Positions 36,820 through 45,627 of a stretch of DNA of 64,000 bases are shown here, piece by piece; the first letter of the stretch is position 1, and the number at the start of each line of letters is the position of its first letter. Location: contig NZ_JALNPR010000001.1 in assembly GCF_023541015.1 (NCBI RefSeq), positions 186,001 through 250,000 of the forward strand. Direction: 5' to 3'. This DNA comes from Marivivens donghaensis (GTDB lineage Bacteria; Pseudomonadota; Alphaproteobacteria; Rhodobacterales; Rhodobacteraceae). The notes under the pieces are model-generated. The model searched no databases and had not been told where the DNA came from. It saw only the letters and a program-made list of their open reading frames with translations. The position numbers and the translations under genes were made by a program.

Positions 36820-36906
36820 GCGGTCGTGGCGGAATTGGTAGACGCGCAGCGTTGAGGTCGCTGTGGGGTAACTCCCGTGGAAGTTCGAGTCTTCTCGACC
36901 GCACCA
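36820..36906 (+). tRNA. tRNA-Leu (anticodon GAG)
   Basis: The 87-nt sequence folds as a class II tRNA: acceptor GCGGTCG with CGACCGC, discriminator A and encoded CCA; D-arm with GGAATTGGTAGACGC; anticodon loop with GAG reading CUC; a long variable arm; and T-loop TTCGAGT. The long variable arm and A73 agree with leucine. Confidence 0.97.
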
Positions 36907-36941
36907 ACTACTCTCCTGAGATTGTTGATTACATTAAGTAA

Positions 36942-36965
36942 GCGCCCCTTAAACGGGTGCGTTTT
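36942..36965 (+). terminator. Probable terminator after tRNA-Leu
   Basis: GCGCCC (36942-36947) pairs with GGGTGC (36955-36960) with one G-U pair around a 7-nt loop, followed by GTTTT. It is a modest but well-placed terminator before the RTX gene. Confidence 0.6.
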
Positions 36966-37003
36966 CTGCCGTTACACCGTTCAGCGTTTGTGCGGAGTAA
37001 CCA

Positions 37004-38776
37004 ATGGCGATTTACACCAAAGTAGGTTTTGGTACCTCGGATTTGATTGGATTTGCGGGGAGCACTTCCACCGTCGGGTCAACAATCCATTTGGACCCGA
37101 ACTGGTCTGCATCGACCGATGGTTACAACTTCTCCGTCGACGACGCCGATTTGCTGTTGTTGATCGAAACCTCAGATACGCTTTTTGGTGGTGACCGTAA
37201 TAACGACGAAGTTGGTGACGACGGCTACAAGCAAACACTTACGCTTCGCGATCCTTCGGGGAATGTTGTTGCTAGCGGCAGATCCTACCTAGAAGATGTC
37301 TATGTGTTTCGGGCGCCCGATGGCTCCGAAGTTCGGCTTTACACGGTAGAGGTTGGAGGCGTTTGGGTCGGCACTCTTGCTGACAAGCAAATGACGCCAG
37401 GTGTGACCTATGAACTGGTCTCGTCCTCCAATACCGACGGTGTCAGCTACAGTACGCTCGTTAGTCAAACCTACGAGTCATCGCAGTTTAACACCATGGT
37501 TGGCTCCAACACTTATGGTGACACGCTGTACGGCGGGATCGGCAGTGACACGATCATTGCACAAGGCGGCGATGATACTATTGACGGCGGGTCGGGCGAC
37601 GATACCATTTATTACGGGGCAGGGAATGACCTCGTTTATGGTGGTGATGGCAACGACGTTATTGACGATGTCAGTGGCACCCAACTGAGCGGTGCCGATA
37701 CCGTTTATGGTGGTGCAGGGAACGATACAGCTTGGCTCGGTCAAGATGGTGATACGTTCTATGGCGGAACTGGAAACGACACCGTTTACGGCGAAAGCGG
37801 GAATGACACGCTTTACGGTGAGGTCGGCGACGACTGGCTTCAAGGCGATGATGGTGATGACATCCTTGCCGGTGGTGATGGAAACGATGTTTTGTTCGGT
37901 GGGACGGGTAATGACGTTTTCGTCGTTTCGTCTGGTTTGGATTACGTTGGGGACTTTGACCTCGGCGATAGTGACCTGAATGGGCGCACCAACGATCAGC
38001 TTGATGTTAGCAATCTAACGAACGGAAACGGCGACCCGATCCGAACGGTTGATGTAACGGTCGTTGACGACGGATCTGGGAATGCAAAACTCATGTTCCC
38101 GAATGGGGAGCAGCTGATCCTATGGGGCATTGCGCCAACTCTCGTCGATACTGGACCCGAGCTGTTCAAGATCGGCATCCCATGTTTCACTGCAGGCACA
38201 ATGATCTTGACGCCGAAAGGCGAGGTGCCTGTCGAGAACCTCCGCGTTGGTGATATCGTCGTGACCCGAGATAACGGCCCACAGCCGATTGTGTGGTGTG
38301 GATCGCGGCATTTGTCATCGGATGAATTAGACGCGTCGCCAGACCTGAGGCCCATCCGACTTGATGCGTCGATATTGGGCGGCGACCGTGGACTACTCGT
38401 GTCTCCCCAACATGGAGTATTCACGAAGATCGATGAACGCGGTGGTTCCGATACACTTGTGCGGGCAAAGCACCTCGCTCGGCTCAAGGGCGGGAAGGTT
38501 CGGGTGGCTAAGGGTGTGAAAAAGGTGACCTACGTGCATCTCATGTTCGAGAAACACCAGATCATCTACGGCAACGGAATTGCGTCGGAGAGCTTCTATC
38601 CTGGACCTTGGGGATTAACCGCGCTTGAGCGTGAGTCGGTGTTTGAGGTGCTACGTTTGTTCCCAGAATTAGGTCGACTCGGAGCCGAAACGGGCTACGG
38701 GCAAACTGCGCGACCAGTAGCGAAGTTCCGCGACCTTCCAGAATCTATTAGCGACATGGCTTTGTCGCATCTATGA
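37004..38776 (+). CDS. RTX-repeat secreted protein with C-terminal Hint domain
   Basis: A 590-residue protein without a Sec signal, as expected for type I secretion. Residues 1-165 are an N-terminal domain without a recognised fold; 175-305 hold about thirteen GGxGxDxLx-type calcium-binding nonapeptides; 394 to about 535 form a Hint domain starting at Cys394 (CFTAGTMILTPKG), with SPQHGVF and HLMFEKHQII. Similar Hint-containing calcium-binding proteins are common in roseobacters. The Hint core may cleave or rearrange the protein, but this class has no extein with a nucleophile afterwards and activity is unknown. No type I secretion genes are adjacent. It follows tRNA-Leu. Confidence 0.88.
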   Translation: MAIYTKVGFGTSDLIGFAGSTSTVGSTIHLDPNWSASTDGYNFSVDDADLLLLIETSDTLFGGDRNNDEVGDDGYKQTLTLRDPSGNVVASGRSYLEDVYVFRAPDGSEVRLYTVEVGGVWVGTLADKQMTPGVTYELVSSSNTDGVSYSTLVSQTYESSQFNTMVGSNTYGDTLYGGIGSDTIIAQGGDDTIDGGSGDDTIYYGAGNDLVYGGDGNDVIDDVSGTQLSGADTVYGGAGNDTAWLGQDGDTFYGGTGNDTVYGESGNDTLYGEVGDDWLQGDDGDDILAGGDGNDVLFGGTGNDVFVVSSGLDYVGDFDLGDSDLNGRTNDQLDVSNLTNGNGDPIRTVDVTVVDDGSGNAKLMFPNGEQLILWGIAPTLVDTGPELFKIGIPCFTAGTMILTPKGEVPVENLRVGDIVVTRDNGPQPIVWCGSRHLSSDELDASPDLRPIRLDASILGGDRGLLVSPQHGVFTKIDERGGSDTLVRAKHLARLKGGKVRVAKGVKKVTYVHLMFEKHQIIYGNGIASESFYPGPWGLTALERESVFEVLRLFPELGRLGAETGYGQTARPVAKFRDLPESISDMALSHL

Positions 38777-38854
38777 AGGACAGTCGCTTGACGTTAGGCA
38801 AGCTAGAACGAATTTTTCCTGAAGAGCCCCGAAACCAAAGTTTATTTGACTGAT

Positions 38855-38866
38855 GTTTGCGCAAAC
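38855..38866. promoter_or_regulatory. Palindrome GTTTGCGCAAAC before the importer operon
   Basis: A perfect 12-bp palindrome 135 bp before the first importer gene. It may be an operator for a dimeric regulator. The surrounding 224-bp gap between the RTX gene and the importer has no gene and no clear terminator. Confidence 0.4.
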
Positions 38867-39000
38867 TAAAGTCATTTGTCGGGAATTTAGGAATGTGATG
38901 GGTAAAAACAACCTAACTGGTTGCAATATGGAAAGTGGACGGGAATAGTTCTCCTTACAAACGGGCGGGCAAACCGCTGTAGATATCAGGGAGTGCCGTT

Positions 39001-40101
39001 TTGGCTTCAAGCGCAACGGACAGCGCGTTCGTAGAATTCGAACGCGTGCAGAAAAGTTATGATGGCGAGACGCTCGTCGTTAAAGATCTCAACCTGAGCA
39101 TGCCGAAAGGCGAGTTCCTTACCATGCTTGGACCGTCAGGGTCTGGTAAGACCACGTGTCTTATGATGTTGGCAGGGTTTGAAACCGCAACTCACGGTGA
39201 CATCCGTATCGGCGGCGTCTCGATCAACAATATCCCTCCGCATAAACGTGGTATCGGGATGGTGTTCCAGAACTACGCGCTCTTCCCCCACATGACGGTT
39301 GCTGAAAACCTCGCTTTCCCGCTTGAGGTTCGCAAAATCGGCAAGTCGGAGCGTGAAGAGAAAGTGCAGCGCGCGCTCGATATGGTTCAGATGGGCCGTT
39401 TTGGTGGCCGTCGTCCGGCCCAGCTCTCGGGTGGTCAGCAGCAGCGTATCGCACTTGCACGTGCTCTCGTGTTCCAGCCGGAACTGGTTCTCATGGACGA
39501 ACCGCTTGGCGCGTTGGATAAACAGCTCCGCGAACACATGCAGTTCGAAATCACGCGCCTTGCGCACGAACTGGGGATTACGACCGTTTACGTGACCCAC
39601 GACCAAACCGAAGCGCTGACCATGTCTGACCGCGTTGCCGTGTTCGACGATGGCCGTATTCAGCAGCTTGCGCCGCCGGACCAACTCTATGAATCGCCAC
39701 AGAACAGCTTTGTTGCGCAATTCATTGGTGAAAATAACACGCTTACTGGCGTCGTTAAGGAAATCGGCAACGGCAAGTGCCTCGTCCAGCTGGATGGCGG
39801 CGATTTGATCGACGCAAAGCCAGTTAACGTGAAAAATGTCGGCGATCGCACCAAGGTGTCGATCCGCCCAGAGCGTGTCGAAATCAACAAGGACCGTCTG
39901 TCCCCAGATGCCCATACCCTCAAAGCTGAGGTTTTGGAGTTTATCTACATGGGCGACATCTTCCGCACACGCTTGCGCGTTGCTGGTCATGATGATTTCG
40001 TTATCAAAACACGTAACGCACCTGATCAGGTGCGTTTGCAGCCCGGCGCGATGATCGACATCGGCTGGTTGCCAGAGGATTGTCACGCACTCGACGCTTG
40101 A
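39001..40101 (+). CDS. Polyamine-type ABC importer ATPase (PotA-like)
   Basis: A 366-residue ATPase of the CUT1/polyamine group. Walker A is GPSGSGKTT (residue 41 onward), followed by the Q-loop VFQNYALFPHM, signature LSGGQQQRIALARAL, Walker B LVLMDEP and H-loop VTHD. The C-terminal TOBE domain runs from about 270. The start is TTG 39001, supported by AGGGAG seven bases upstream; no closer ATG fits. It is the first gene of a four-gene operon with binding protein and two permeases. Substrate is inferred from the binding protein to be a polyamine or similar cation. Confidence 0.92.
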   Translation: MASSATDSAFVEFERVQKSYDGETLVVKDLNLSMPKGEFLTMLGPSGSGKTTCLMMLAGFETATHGDIRIGGVSINNIPPHKRGIGMVFQNYALFPHMTVAENLAFPLEVRKIGKSEREEKVQRALDMVQMGRFGGRRPAQLSGGQQQRIALARALVFQPELVLMDEPLGALDKQLREHMQFEITRLAHELGITTVYVTHDQTEALTMSDRVAVFDDGRIQQLAPPDQLYESPQNSFVAQFIGENNTLTGVVKEIGNGKCLVQLDGGDLIDAKPVNVKNVGDRTKVSIRPERVEINKDRLSPDAHTLKAEVLEFIYMGDIFRTRLRVAGHDDFVIKTRNAPDQVRLQPGAMIDIGWLPEDCHALDA

Positions 40102-40183
40102 GTTCGTGATTAATGAATGCGGGAGGCCCCACCCGGGCGGGCCCCTGCAAAATCAAATCACCGGGAAACCACGGGAGAATAGT

Positions 40184-41293
40184 ATGAAACTTACTAAAAC
40201 ACTTCTTGCTACTTCGGCTCTTACCGTTGCTGCTGGCGCTGCATTCGCAGACGCACACATGGCTTCGGATATGACCCTTGTTAGCTGGGGCGGCGCTTAC
40301 CAAGCATCGCAGACCAAAGCTTACTCGGAGCCCTATATGGCTGCGAACTCTGGCGTAAACATCGTTTGGGACGAATCCTCGGCTGAAGCCGTGGCGAAAC
40401 TTCGTGCGATGAACGAGTCGGGCAACATCACTTGGGACCTCGTTGACGTAGAAGCTGCTGACGCTATCCGTCTTTGCGACGAAGGTCTGGCGATGGAAAT
40501 CGACCACGACGCCATGCTCGCTGCTGGCAACGACGGTTCCACCGCGTCCGAAGACTTCGGCGACTCGATCATCTCTGACTGCTTCATCCCGCAGATCGTG
40601 TTCTCGACCACTGTTGGCTACCGCGCAGACATGGTTGGCGACAACGCACCAGACTCGATCTGTGCGATCTTCGACACCGAAACCTACCCGGGCAAGCGCG
40701 CACTGAACAAGCGCCCGCTGGCAAACATGGAATGGGCTCTGCTCTGTGACGGCGTTGCAAAAGACGACATCTATGACGTTCTCGCAACTCCGGAAGGTCA
40801 GGACCAAGCGTTCGCAAAACTCGACACCATCAAAAACGACGTGATCTGGTGGTCGGCTGCTGCTGAAACTCCGCAGCTCCTCGCTGACGGCGAAATCGTA
40901 ATGGGTTCGACCTACAACGGTCGTCTGTTCTCTGCGATCGCAGAACAGGGCCAGCCGATCGGCATGCTCTGGGACGCTCAGATGCTCGACTTCGACGGTT
41001 GGGTAATCCCAGCTGGTCTGCCGGAAGATCGTCTGGCACGCGTTCTGGACTTCGTATCATACGCAACCGACACCCAGCGTCTGGCTGATCAGGCTGCATA
41101 CATCTCCTACGGTCCGGCTCGTGCATCGTCCGCTCCGCTCGTAGGTAACCACGCTGAGTTGGGTATTCCTATGGCTCCGCACATGCCGACCGATCCGAAC
41201 AACTCCAAGAACGTCTTTGTCACCCAGTACGACTTCTGGGCTGACTACCGTGACGATCTGGACGCTAAGTTCCAAGCCTGGCTCGCCCAGTAA
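40184..41293 (+). CDS. ABC importer periplasmic solute-binding protein (PotD-like)
   Basis: A 369-residue periplasmic binding protein with a signal peptide (cut near AFA-DAHM). The mature protein has the typical start DMTLVSWGGAYQASQTKAY, the hinge LVDVEAADAIRL and ATPEGQDQAF. It matches the polyamine (spermidine/putrescine) binding protein group of roseobacters, but sequence alone does not fix the substrate. The ATG has GGGAG upstream. Two strong hairpins lie between it and the first permease gene, a layout that can raise the amount of binding protein relative to the permeases. Confidence 0.9.
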   Translation: MKLTKTLLATSALTVAAGAAFADAHMASDMTLVSWGGAYQASQTKAYSEPYMAANSGVNIVWDESSAEAVAKLRAMNESGNITWDLVDVEAADAIRLCDEGLAMEIDHDAMLAAGNDGSTASEDFGDSIISDCFIPQIVFSTTVGYRADMVGDNAPDSICAIFDTETYPGKRALNKRPLANMEWALLCDGVAKDDIYDVLATPEGQDQAFAKLDTIKNDVIWWSAAAETPQLLADGEIVMGSTYNGRLFSAIAEQGQPIGMLWDAQMLDFDGWVIPAGLPEDRLARVLDFVSYATDTQRLADQAAYISYGPARASSAPLVGNHAELGIPMAPHMPTDPNNSKNVFVTQYDFWADYRDDLDAKFQAWLAQ

Positions 41294-41305
41294 TCGGACC
41301 TAGTT

Positions 41306-41363
41306 TGGCCCTGCTGTCAGGGCCAGACAAAAAAATGCCACGGCCCCAATCGCGGGCCGTGGC
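41306..41363 (+). promoter_or_regulatory. Two hairpins between binding-protein and permease genes
   Basis: Hairpin one is TGGCCCTG (41306-41313), a CTGT loop and CAGGGCCA (41318-41325). Hairpin two, GCCACGGCCC with GGGCCGTGGC (41337-41363), has a 7-nt loop. Both are perfect. Neither is followed by a T-run on the plus strand, so they more likely slow 3'-end decay or cause partial attenuation than act as a full terminator. Confidence 0.6.
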
Positions 41364-41384
41364 CACTCGGGACGGGACCATTTT

Positions 41385-42926
41385 ATGACTGACGCGACCA
41401 CCGACGCCGGTAAGCTGACGACAGCTGACGGCCAGAGCCTCAAAAAAAGTTTGCACAAAGCACTGCGCCGCCAAAAGGTACGGGCGTTGATGCTTATTGC
41501 ACCGCTACTTCTCTTTATTCTGTTGAGCTTCATCGCTCCCATCTTCGACATGCTTTTGCGGTCTGTTGAGAACGATATCGTGCCGGATACGATCCCGCGC
41601 ACAATCGTTGCACTTGAGGATTGGGATGCAACTTCGGACGAAGCGCCGGGCGAAGACGTCTTTGCCGCGTTCTACACCGACTTTGCGATTGCCGAGGAAT
41701 ACAAGAGCCACACTCGTCTGGGTTCGCGCCTGAACTATGAACTGACTGGTATCTCGTCGCTGTTCCGTTCTACTGGCCGCAAGGTTGTTAAGTTTGAAAC
41801 GGAGTCCTACACCGAACAATTCACCGCGGCCGACGCTGCATATGCTGATCCTGCACATTGGGCTGCATGGATGGCGGATGATGCGGTGCGCGCGGCACTC
41901 CCGCAGACGGCCGACGCTTATGACGCGTGGTCTAAGATTGTTGTCGATTTGAACAACGATGTTCCGTCCGAAGAAGTCCCTGCAGATTTCGTTTATACTG
42001 GTCTTTACAATGACTTGATGGATGGATCTTCGGTTGCGTCTATGCCGTCGGTCGACGTGACTGCATGGGAGCCTGTGTCCCTTCGTGAGCAGTTCATCGA
42101 CGCGAATGACGGCTGGGCCGATCCCGCGGTTTGGTCGACGATCAAAACCTATGGCGGTGACTACACCAGCGGTTACTTCCTAAACTCGGTCGATATGCAG
42201 CTGTCTGGCGAAGGTGTAACGCAGCGCCCTGAAGACGAGCGTATCTATATCACACTGTTCGTCCGCACGATCATCCTGTCGATCGTCATCACTGGCTCGT
42301 GCATCCTGCTCGGCTACCCGATCGCATTCCTTCTGGCAAACCTGCCACTGCGGAGCGCGAACGTCCTGATGATCCTTGTTCTGCTGCCATTCTGGACCTC
42401 GCTTCTGGTGCGGACCTCGGCTTGGAAGGTTCTGCTGCAGAACCAAGGCGTGATCAACGATATCCTCGTTTGGCTTCACATTATTGCAGACGACAACCGT
42501 CTTGAGCTGATCAACAACGCAACAGGCACCATCATTGCGATGACCCACATCCTGTTGCCGTTCATGATCCTGCCGCTCTATTCGGTGATGAAAACGATCA
42601 GCCCGTCCTATGTTCGCGCTGCCAAATCGATGGGTGCGAATGACTGGACTGCCTTCTGGCGCGTCTACTTCCCGAACTCGGTTCCGGGTATTGGCGCTGG
42701 TTCGATCCTCGTGTTCATCCTGTCCATCGGCTACTATATCACCCCCGAGCTGGTTGGCGGCACCAAAGGTGTCTTCATCTCGAACCGGATCGCATACCAC
42801 ATCTCCAGCTCTTTGAACTGGGGTCTGGCAGCGGCTCTTGGCTCTATCCTGCTCATCCTCGTGCTTGCGCTCTACTGGCTCTACGACCGTATCGTTGGCA
42901 TTGATAACGTGAAACTCGGAGGCTGA
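41385..42926 (+). CDS. ABC importer permease with large periplasmic insertion (PotB-like)
   Basis: A 513-residue permease. The first membrane helix is at about 33-57. Then about 215 residues of mostly hydrophilic sequence follow (about 62-275) before the usual block of membrane helices (from about 285), which contains the EAA-like loop AAKSMGANDWTAFWRVYFP. PotB proteins normally are near 285 residues and pass straight from helix one to two, so the insertion is an extra periplasmic domain. The insertion is rich in Ala, Asp and Tyr. It pairs with a normal-size second permease five bases downstream. Confidence 0.88.
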   Translation: MTDATTDAGKLTTADGQSLKKSLHKALRRQKVRALMLIAPLLLFILLSFIAPIFDMLLRSVENDIVPDTIPRTIVALEDWDATSDEAPGEDVFAAFYTDFAIAEEYKSHTRLGSRLNYELTGISSLFRSTGRKVVKFETESYTEQFTAADAAYADPAHWAAWMADDAVRAALPQTADAYDAWSKIVVDLNNDVPSEEVPADFVYTGLYNDLMDGSSVASMPSVDVTAWEPVSLREQFIDANDGWADPAVWSTIKTYGGDYTSGYFLNSVDMQLSGEGVTQRPEDERIYITLFVRTIILSIVITGSCILLGYPIAFLLANLPLRSANVLMILVLLPFWTSLLVRTSAWKVLLQNQGVINDILVWLHIIADDNRLELINNATGTIIAMTHILLPFMILPLYSVMKTISPSYVRAAKSMGANDWTAFWRVYFPNSVPGIGAGSILVFILSIGYYITPELVGGTKGVFISNRIAYHISSSLNWGLAAALGSILLILVLALYWLYDRIVGIDNVKLGG

Positions 42927-42931
42927 TCACA

Positions 42932-43825
42932 ATGGCACTTCCCGCATATGCAAGCACCGCTCAACGGGTGTGGCACTACAGCTACCGGACGATTTGTGGA
43001 CTGATCTTTTTCTTCCTGATCGCACCGATCCTCGTGATCATCCCGCTGTCTTTCAACGCGCAGGACTTCTTTACGTTCACGCCTGAAATGCTGCGCCTTG
43101 ATCCGGCTGGGTATTCGTTGAAGCACTACAACGACTTCTTCAGCAACTCCGACTGGCAGTTGGCGCTTAAGAACTCTCTGCAGATCGCACCGATTGCGAC
43201 CCTCGTGTCTGTAAGCCTCGGCACGCTAGCTGCTATCGGTCTGTCGCAGAGCCACGTTCCGGGTCGTCGGGCGATTATGGCGGTGATGATTTCGCCAATG
43301 ATCGTTCCGCTTATCATCTCGGCGACGGGCATGTATTTCTTCTACTCTAACCCTTACATCCCTGTTCCGTTCTACGGCAAAGTTTACCTGCCGTTTACTC
43401 TGACAGGCACACGGGCTGGTGTTATCCTTGCTCACGCGGCTCTGGGTATCCCGTTCGTTATCATCACTGTGACTGCGACGCTGGTGGGCTTTGACCGCTC
43501 GCTGACCCGCGCCTCTGCGATGATGGGTGCGAACCCCGTGACCACGTTCTTCCGTGTTCAGATGCCGCTCATCTTGCCGGGCGTGATCTCTGGCGCGTTG
43601 TTCGCCTTCATCACCTCCTTCGACGAAGTGGTGGTTGTGCTCTTCGTGGGTTCAGCTCAGCAAAAGACGCTGCCGTGGCAGATGTTCATCGGCCTGCGCG
43701 AGCAGATCAGCCCGACGATCCTTGCTGTTGCTACGATCCTTGTGGTGCTGTCGATCATGCTGCTGACCACGCTGGAACTGTTGCGTCGTCGATCCGAACG
43801 CCTGCGCGGTATGTCACCAGGCTAA
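42932..43825 (+). CDS. ABC importer permease (PotC-like)
   Basis: A 297-residue permease with six membrane helices and the coupling loop RASAMMGANPVTTFFRVQMP. It matches the second permease of polyamine-type importers (PotC), of normal length. It is preceded by the PotB-like gene at a 5-bp spacing and ends just before a strong terminator, which closes the operon. A possible upstream start is not needed; the ATG is close to the previous stop. Confidence 0.92.
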   Translation: MALPAYASTAQRVWHYSYRTICGLIFFFLIAPILVIIPLSFNAQDFFTFTPEMLRLDPAGYSLKHYNDFFSNSDWQLALKNSLQIAPIATLVSVSLGTLAAIGLSQSHVPGRRAIMAVMISPMIVPLIISATGMYFFYSNPYIPVPFYGKVYLPFTLTGTRAGVILAHAALGIPFVIITVTATLVGFDRSLTRASAMMGANPVTTFFRVQMPLILPGVISGALFAFITSFDEVVVVLFVGSAQQKTLPWQMFIGLREQISPTILAVATILVVLSIMLLTTLELLRRRSERLRGMSPG

Positions 43826-43848
43826 GGTTTCGCGGAATTGAATTGAAT

Positions 43849-43876
43849 AGGGCGGCCGCTTGGCCGCCTTTTTTTT
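43849..43876 (+). terminator. Terminator of the ABC importer operon
   Basis: GGCGGCC, a GCTT loop and GGCCGCC form a 7-bp helix directly followed by eight T residues. The stop codon of the convergent AEC gene lies within the T-run. Confidence 0.93.
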
Positions 43877-44804
43877 ATGGGAGAAGGACTAGCCAGAACG
43901 AGGCCGTCAGTATCGACACCGCCGTTCCCAGAAGAACCGCTGATGCAGCCACCCGCCGCGCTTGGCCATACATGTTGGCAAAGAGAAAAGCGTTGACCCC
44001 GGGTGCCATCGCAGAGGTCACGACGGCAGAGCGGAATGACGAAAGCGGCAGCCCCAGCATCTTGCCCATGCCCCAAACGACGAGAGGGTGCACGATAAGC
44101 GACACGGTGATGATAAAGCCCACTGTGGGAAGGTCGCCGTCTGGACGATAGCGGAACAAGATGCCGCCCAAACCAAACAGAGCCGTCGGAAGCGCCGCGC
44201 GAACCATGAGGTCGATTGCTTCGGTCAGGGCAGACGGGAGCGTAAAGCCAGACAGGTTCACGATCACACCGCAAATGATCCCGATAATCAGCATGTTGCG
44301 GAACATCGCGCGGAGCACCTTTGCGGGGAGTTGCGCGATAGACCCGCCGCGATTTTTGACGATCTCCATCGCAGTAATGCCAACGGCGTAGCAGAACGGA
44401 GAGTGGATCGCGATAATCGCAAAGTTAGCCGATAGGGCATCGACCCCATAAGCACGCTCTGTGATCGGCAGGCCCAGCAGGAGCGAGTTCGAAAACAGAC
44501 CGACGAAACCAATCGCAATGGCTTCTTCCCATGTGCGGTGGAAAATGAACCGCGCACCGAGGATACCCACGCCAAAACCCGTCAGCGCCCCCACATAGAA
44601 CGACGCCCAGAGCGCGGCATCAAACGACCCTGCTAGGTCAAGGTTCATCATCGACCTGAACAACAGCATGGGGATGGCAAACCCTTGGGCAAAGGTCATG
44701 AGCGCGTCCACGGCCTCGGCCTTGAACCAACCGCGCCACGCGGCGCCATAGCCAAAGGCAATGACGATAAAGACAGGTAAAACCACCTGTATCAAAGCAG
44801 ACAT
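43875..44804 (-). CDS. AEC-family transporter
   Basis: A 309-residue protein with ten hydrophobic helices of the auxin efflux carrier (AEC) superfamily, typified by FIVIAFGYGAAWRGW near the start, FVGLFSNSLLLGLPI and the last-half GVNAFLFANMYGQA. Bacterial members transport malonate, malate or amino-acid-type compounds; the substrate cannot be told. It follows the MBL gene on the minus strand after 25 bp, so it is probably the last gene of the dac-tmk-holB-tatD operon, though it may have its own promoter. Confidence 0.88.
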   Translation of the reverse strand: MSALIQVVLPVFIVIAFGYGAAWRGWFKAEAVDALMTFAQGFAIPMLLFRSMMNLDLAGSFDAALWASFYVGALTGFGVGILGARFIFHRTWEEAIAIGFVGLFSNSLLLGLPITERAYGVDALSANFAIIAIHSPFCYAVGITAMEIVKNRGGSIAQLPAKVLRAMFRNMLIIGIICGVIVNLSGFTLPSALTEAIDLMVRAALPTALFGLGGILFRYRPDGDLPTVGFIITVSLIVHPLVVWGMGKMLGLPLSSFRSAVVTSAMAPGVNAFLFANMYGQARRVAASAVLLGTAVSILTASFWLVLLP

Positions 44805-44829
44805 GAGGAAGCCTTCCGAGACGGAAAAG

Positions 44830-45627
44830 TTAGATGTCGAACGACAATGTCATGCCGTCATAAGCGGGCATGATATGCTCTGGCGTTTCAGCAGCAACCG
44901 TTTCGTAATCAAGGTCGACATGCATGTTCGTCAAAACGGCCTGTTTGGGCGCGACCCGTTCAATCCACTGGAGCGTTTGTTCCAGATGGGAATGGGTCGG
45001 GTGAGGCGTGCGACGCAGAGCGTCAACAATCCAGCAGTCGAGGTCATTCAGATGGTCCCAAGCCTCGTCATAGAGGTAGGCAACATCGGGCAGATAGGCG
45101 ACGCCGTTGATCCGAAAACCCAGCGCGTCGATAGAGCCGTGGTTGACCCTGAACGGGGTCAGCGTGACATCACCGCCCGCGCCCGAAACTGTCACGGGGC
45201 CATCGATCATGTTTAACTCACAGATCGGCGGGTAGGGCGATCCTTTGGGCTGAACAAAGGCGTAGCCAAAACGCGACAGAAGGCTCTCTGACGTGTCGCC
45301 ATCGGCCCAGACCTGCAACCTCTTGCCCGTGTTGAAGACGATCTGGCGCACGTCATCGAGGCCATGCATGTGGTCGGCGTGCGCATGGGTAAAGACCACG
45401 CCGTCAAGCTCTCCAACACCCGCATCGACAAGCTGGTCTTTCATATCGGGGCCAGTGTCGATCAACACGCGGGTCGCATTGTCGCCGTCCCAGCGGGTGA
45501 CAATGATCGAACAGCGACGGCGGCGGTTCTTGGGATTGGTGGGGTCACAATCGCCCCAGATGCCGCCAATGCGCGGCACACCGCCAGACGATCCACAGCC
45601 GAGAATTGTAACCTCAAGCCGAGCCAT
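44830..45627 (-). CDS. MBL-fold metallo-hydrolase (PhnP-like)
   Basis: A 265-residue metallo-beta-lactamase-fold hydrolase. The metal motif is FTHAHADHMHG, with a leading GCGSSGGVPRIG and LIDTGPD. This is the phosphodiesterase-like PhnP/YcbL-type group. The ATG overlaps the stop of tatD (ATGA), so it is translated with it. In roseobacters it follows tatD regularly, but its physiological substrate is not known. Confidence 0.88.
   Translation of the reverse strand: MARLEVTILGCGSSGGVPRIGGIWGDCDPTNPKNRRRRCSIIVTRWDGDNATRVLIDTGPDMKDQLVDAGVGELDGVVFTHAHADHMHGLDDVRQIVFNTGKRLQVWADGDTSESLLSRFGYAFVQPKGSPYPPICELNMIDGPVTVSGAGGDVTLTPFRVNHGSIDALGFRINGVAYLPDVAYLYDEAWDHLNDLDCWIVDALRRTPHPTHSHLEQTLQWIERVAPKQAVLTNMHVDLDYETVAAETPEHIMPAYDGMTLSFDI

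Noticed and set aside
37520-37930. Tandem DNA repeats resembling a CRISPR or minisatellite
   Set aside because: The periodicity is 27 bp in frame and encodes GGxGxDxLx nonapeptides of the RTX protein; the spacers are not unique, and no cas genes occur.
43849-43876. A bidirectional role for the terminator after the importer operon
   Set aside because: The minus strand lacks a T-run after the helix and the AEC stop lies in the T-run, so only the plus direction is supported.
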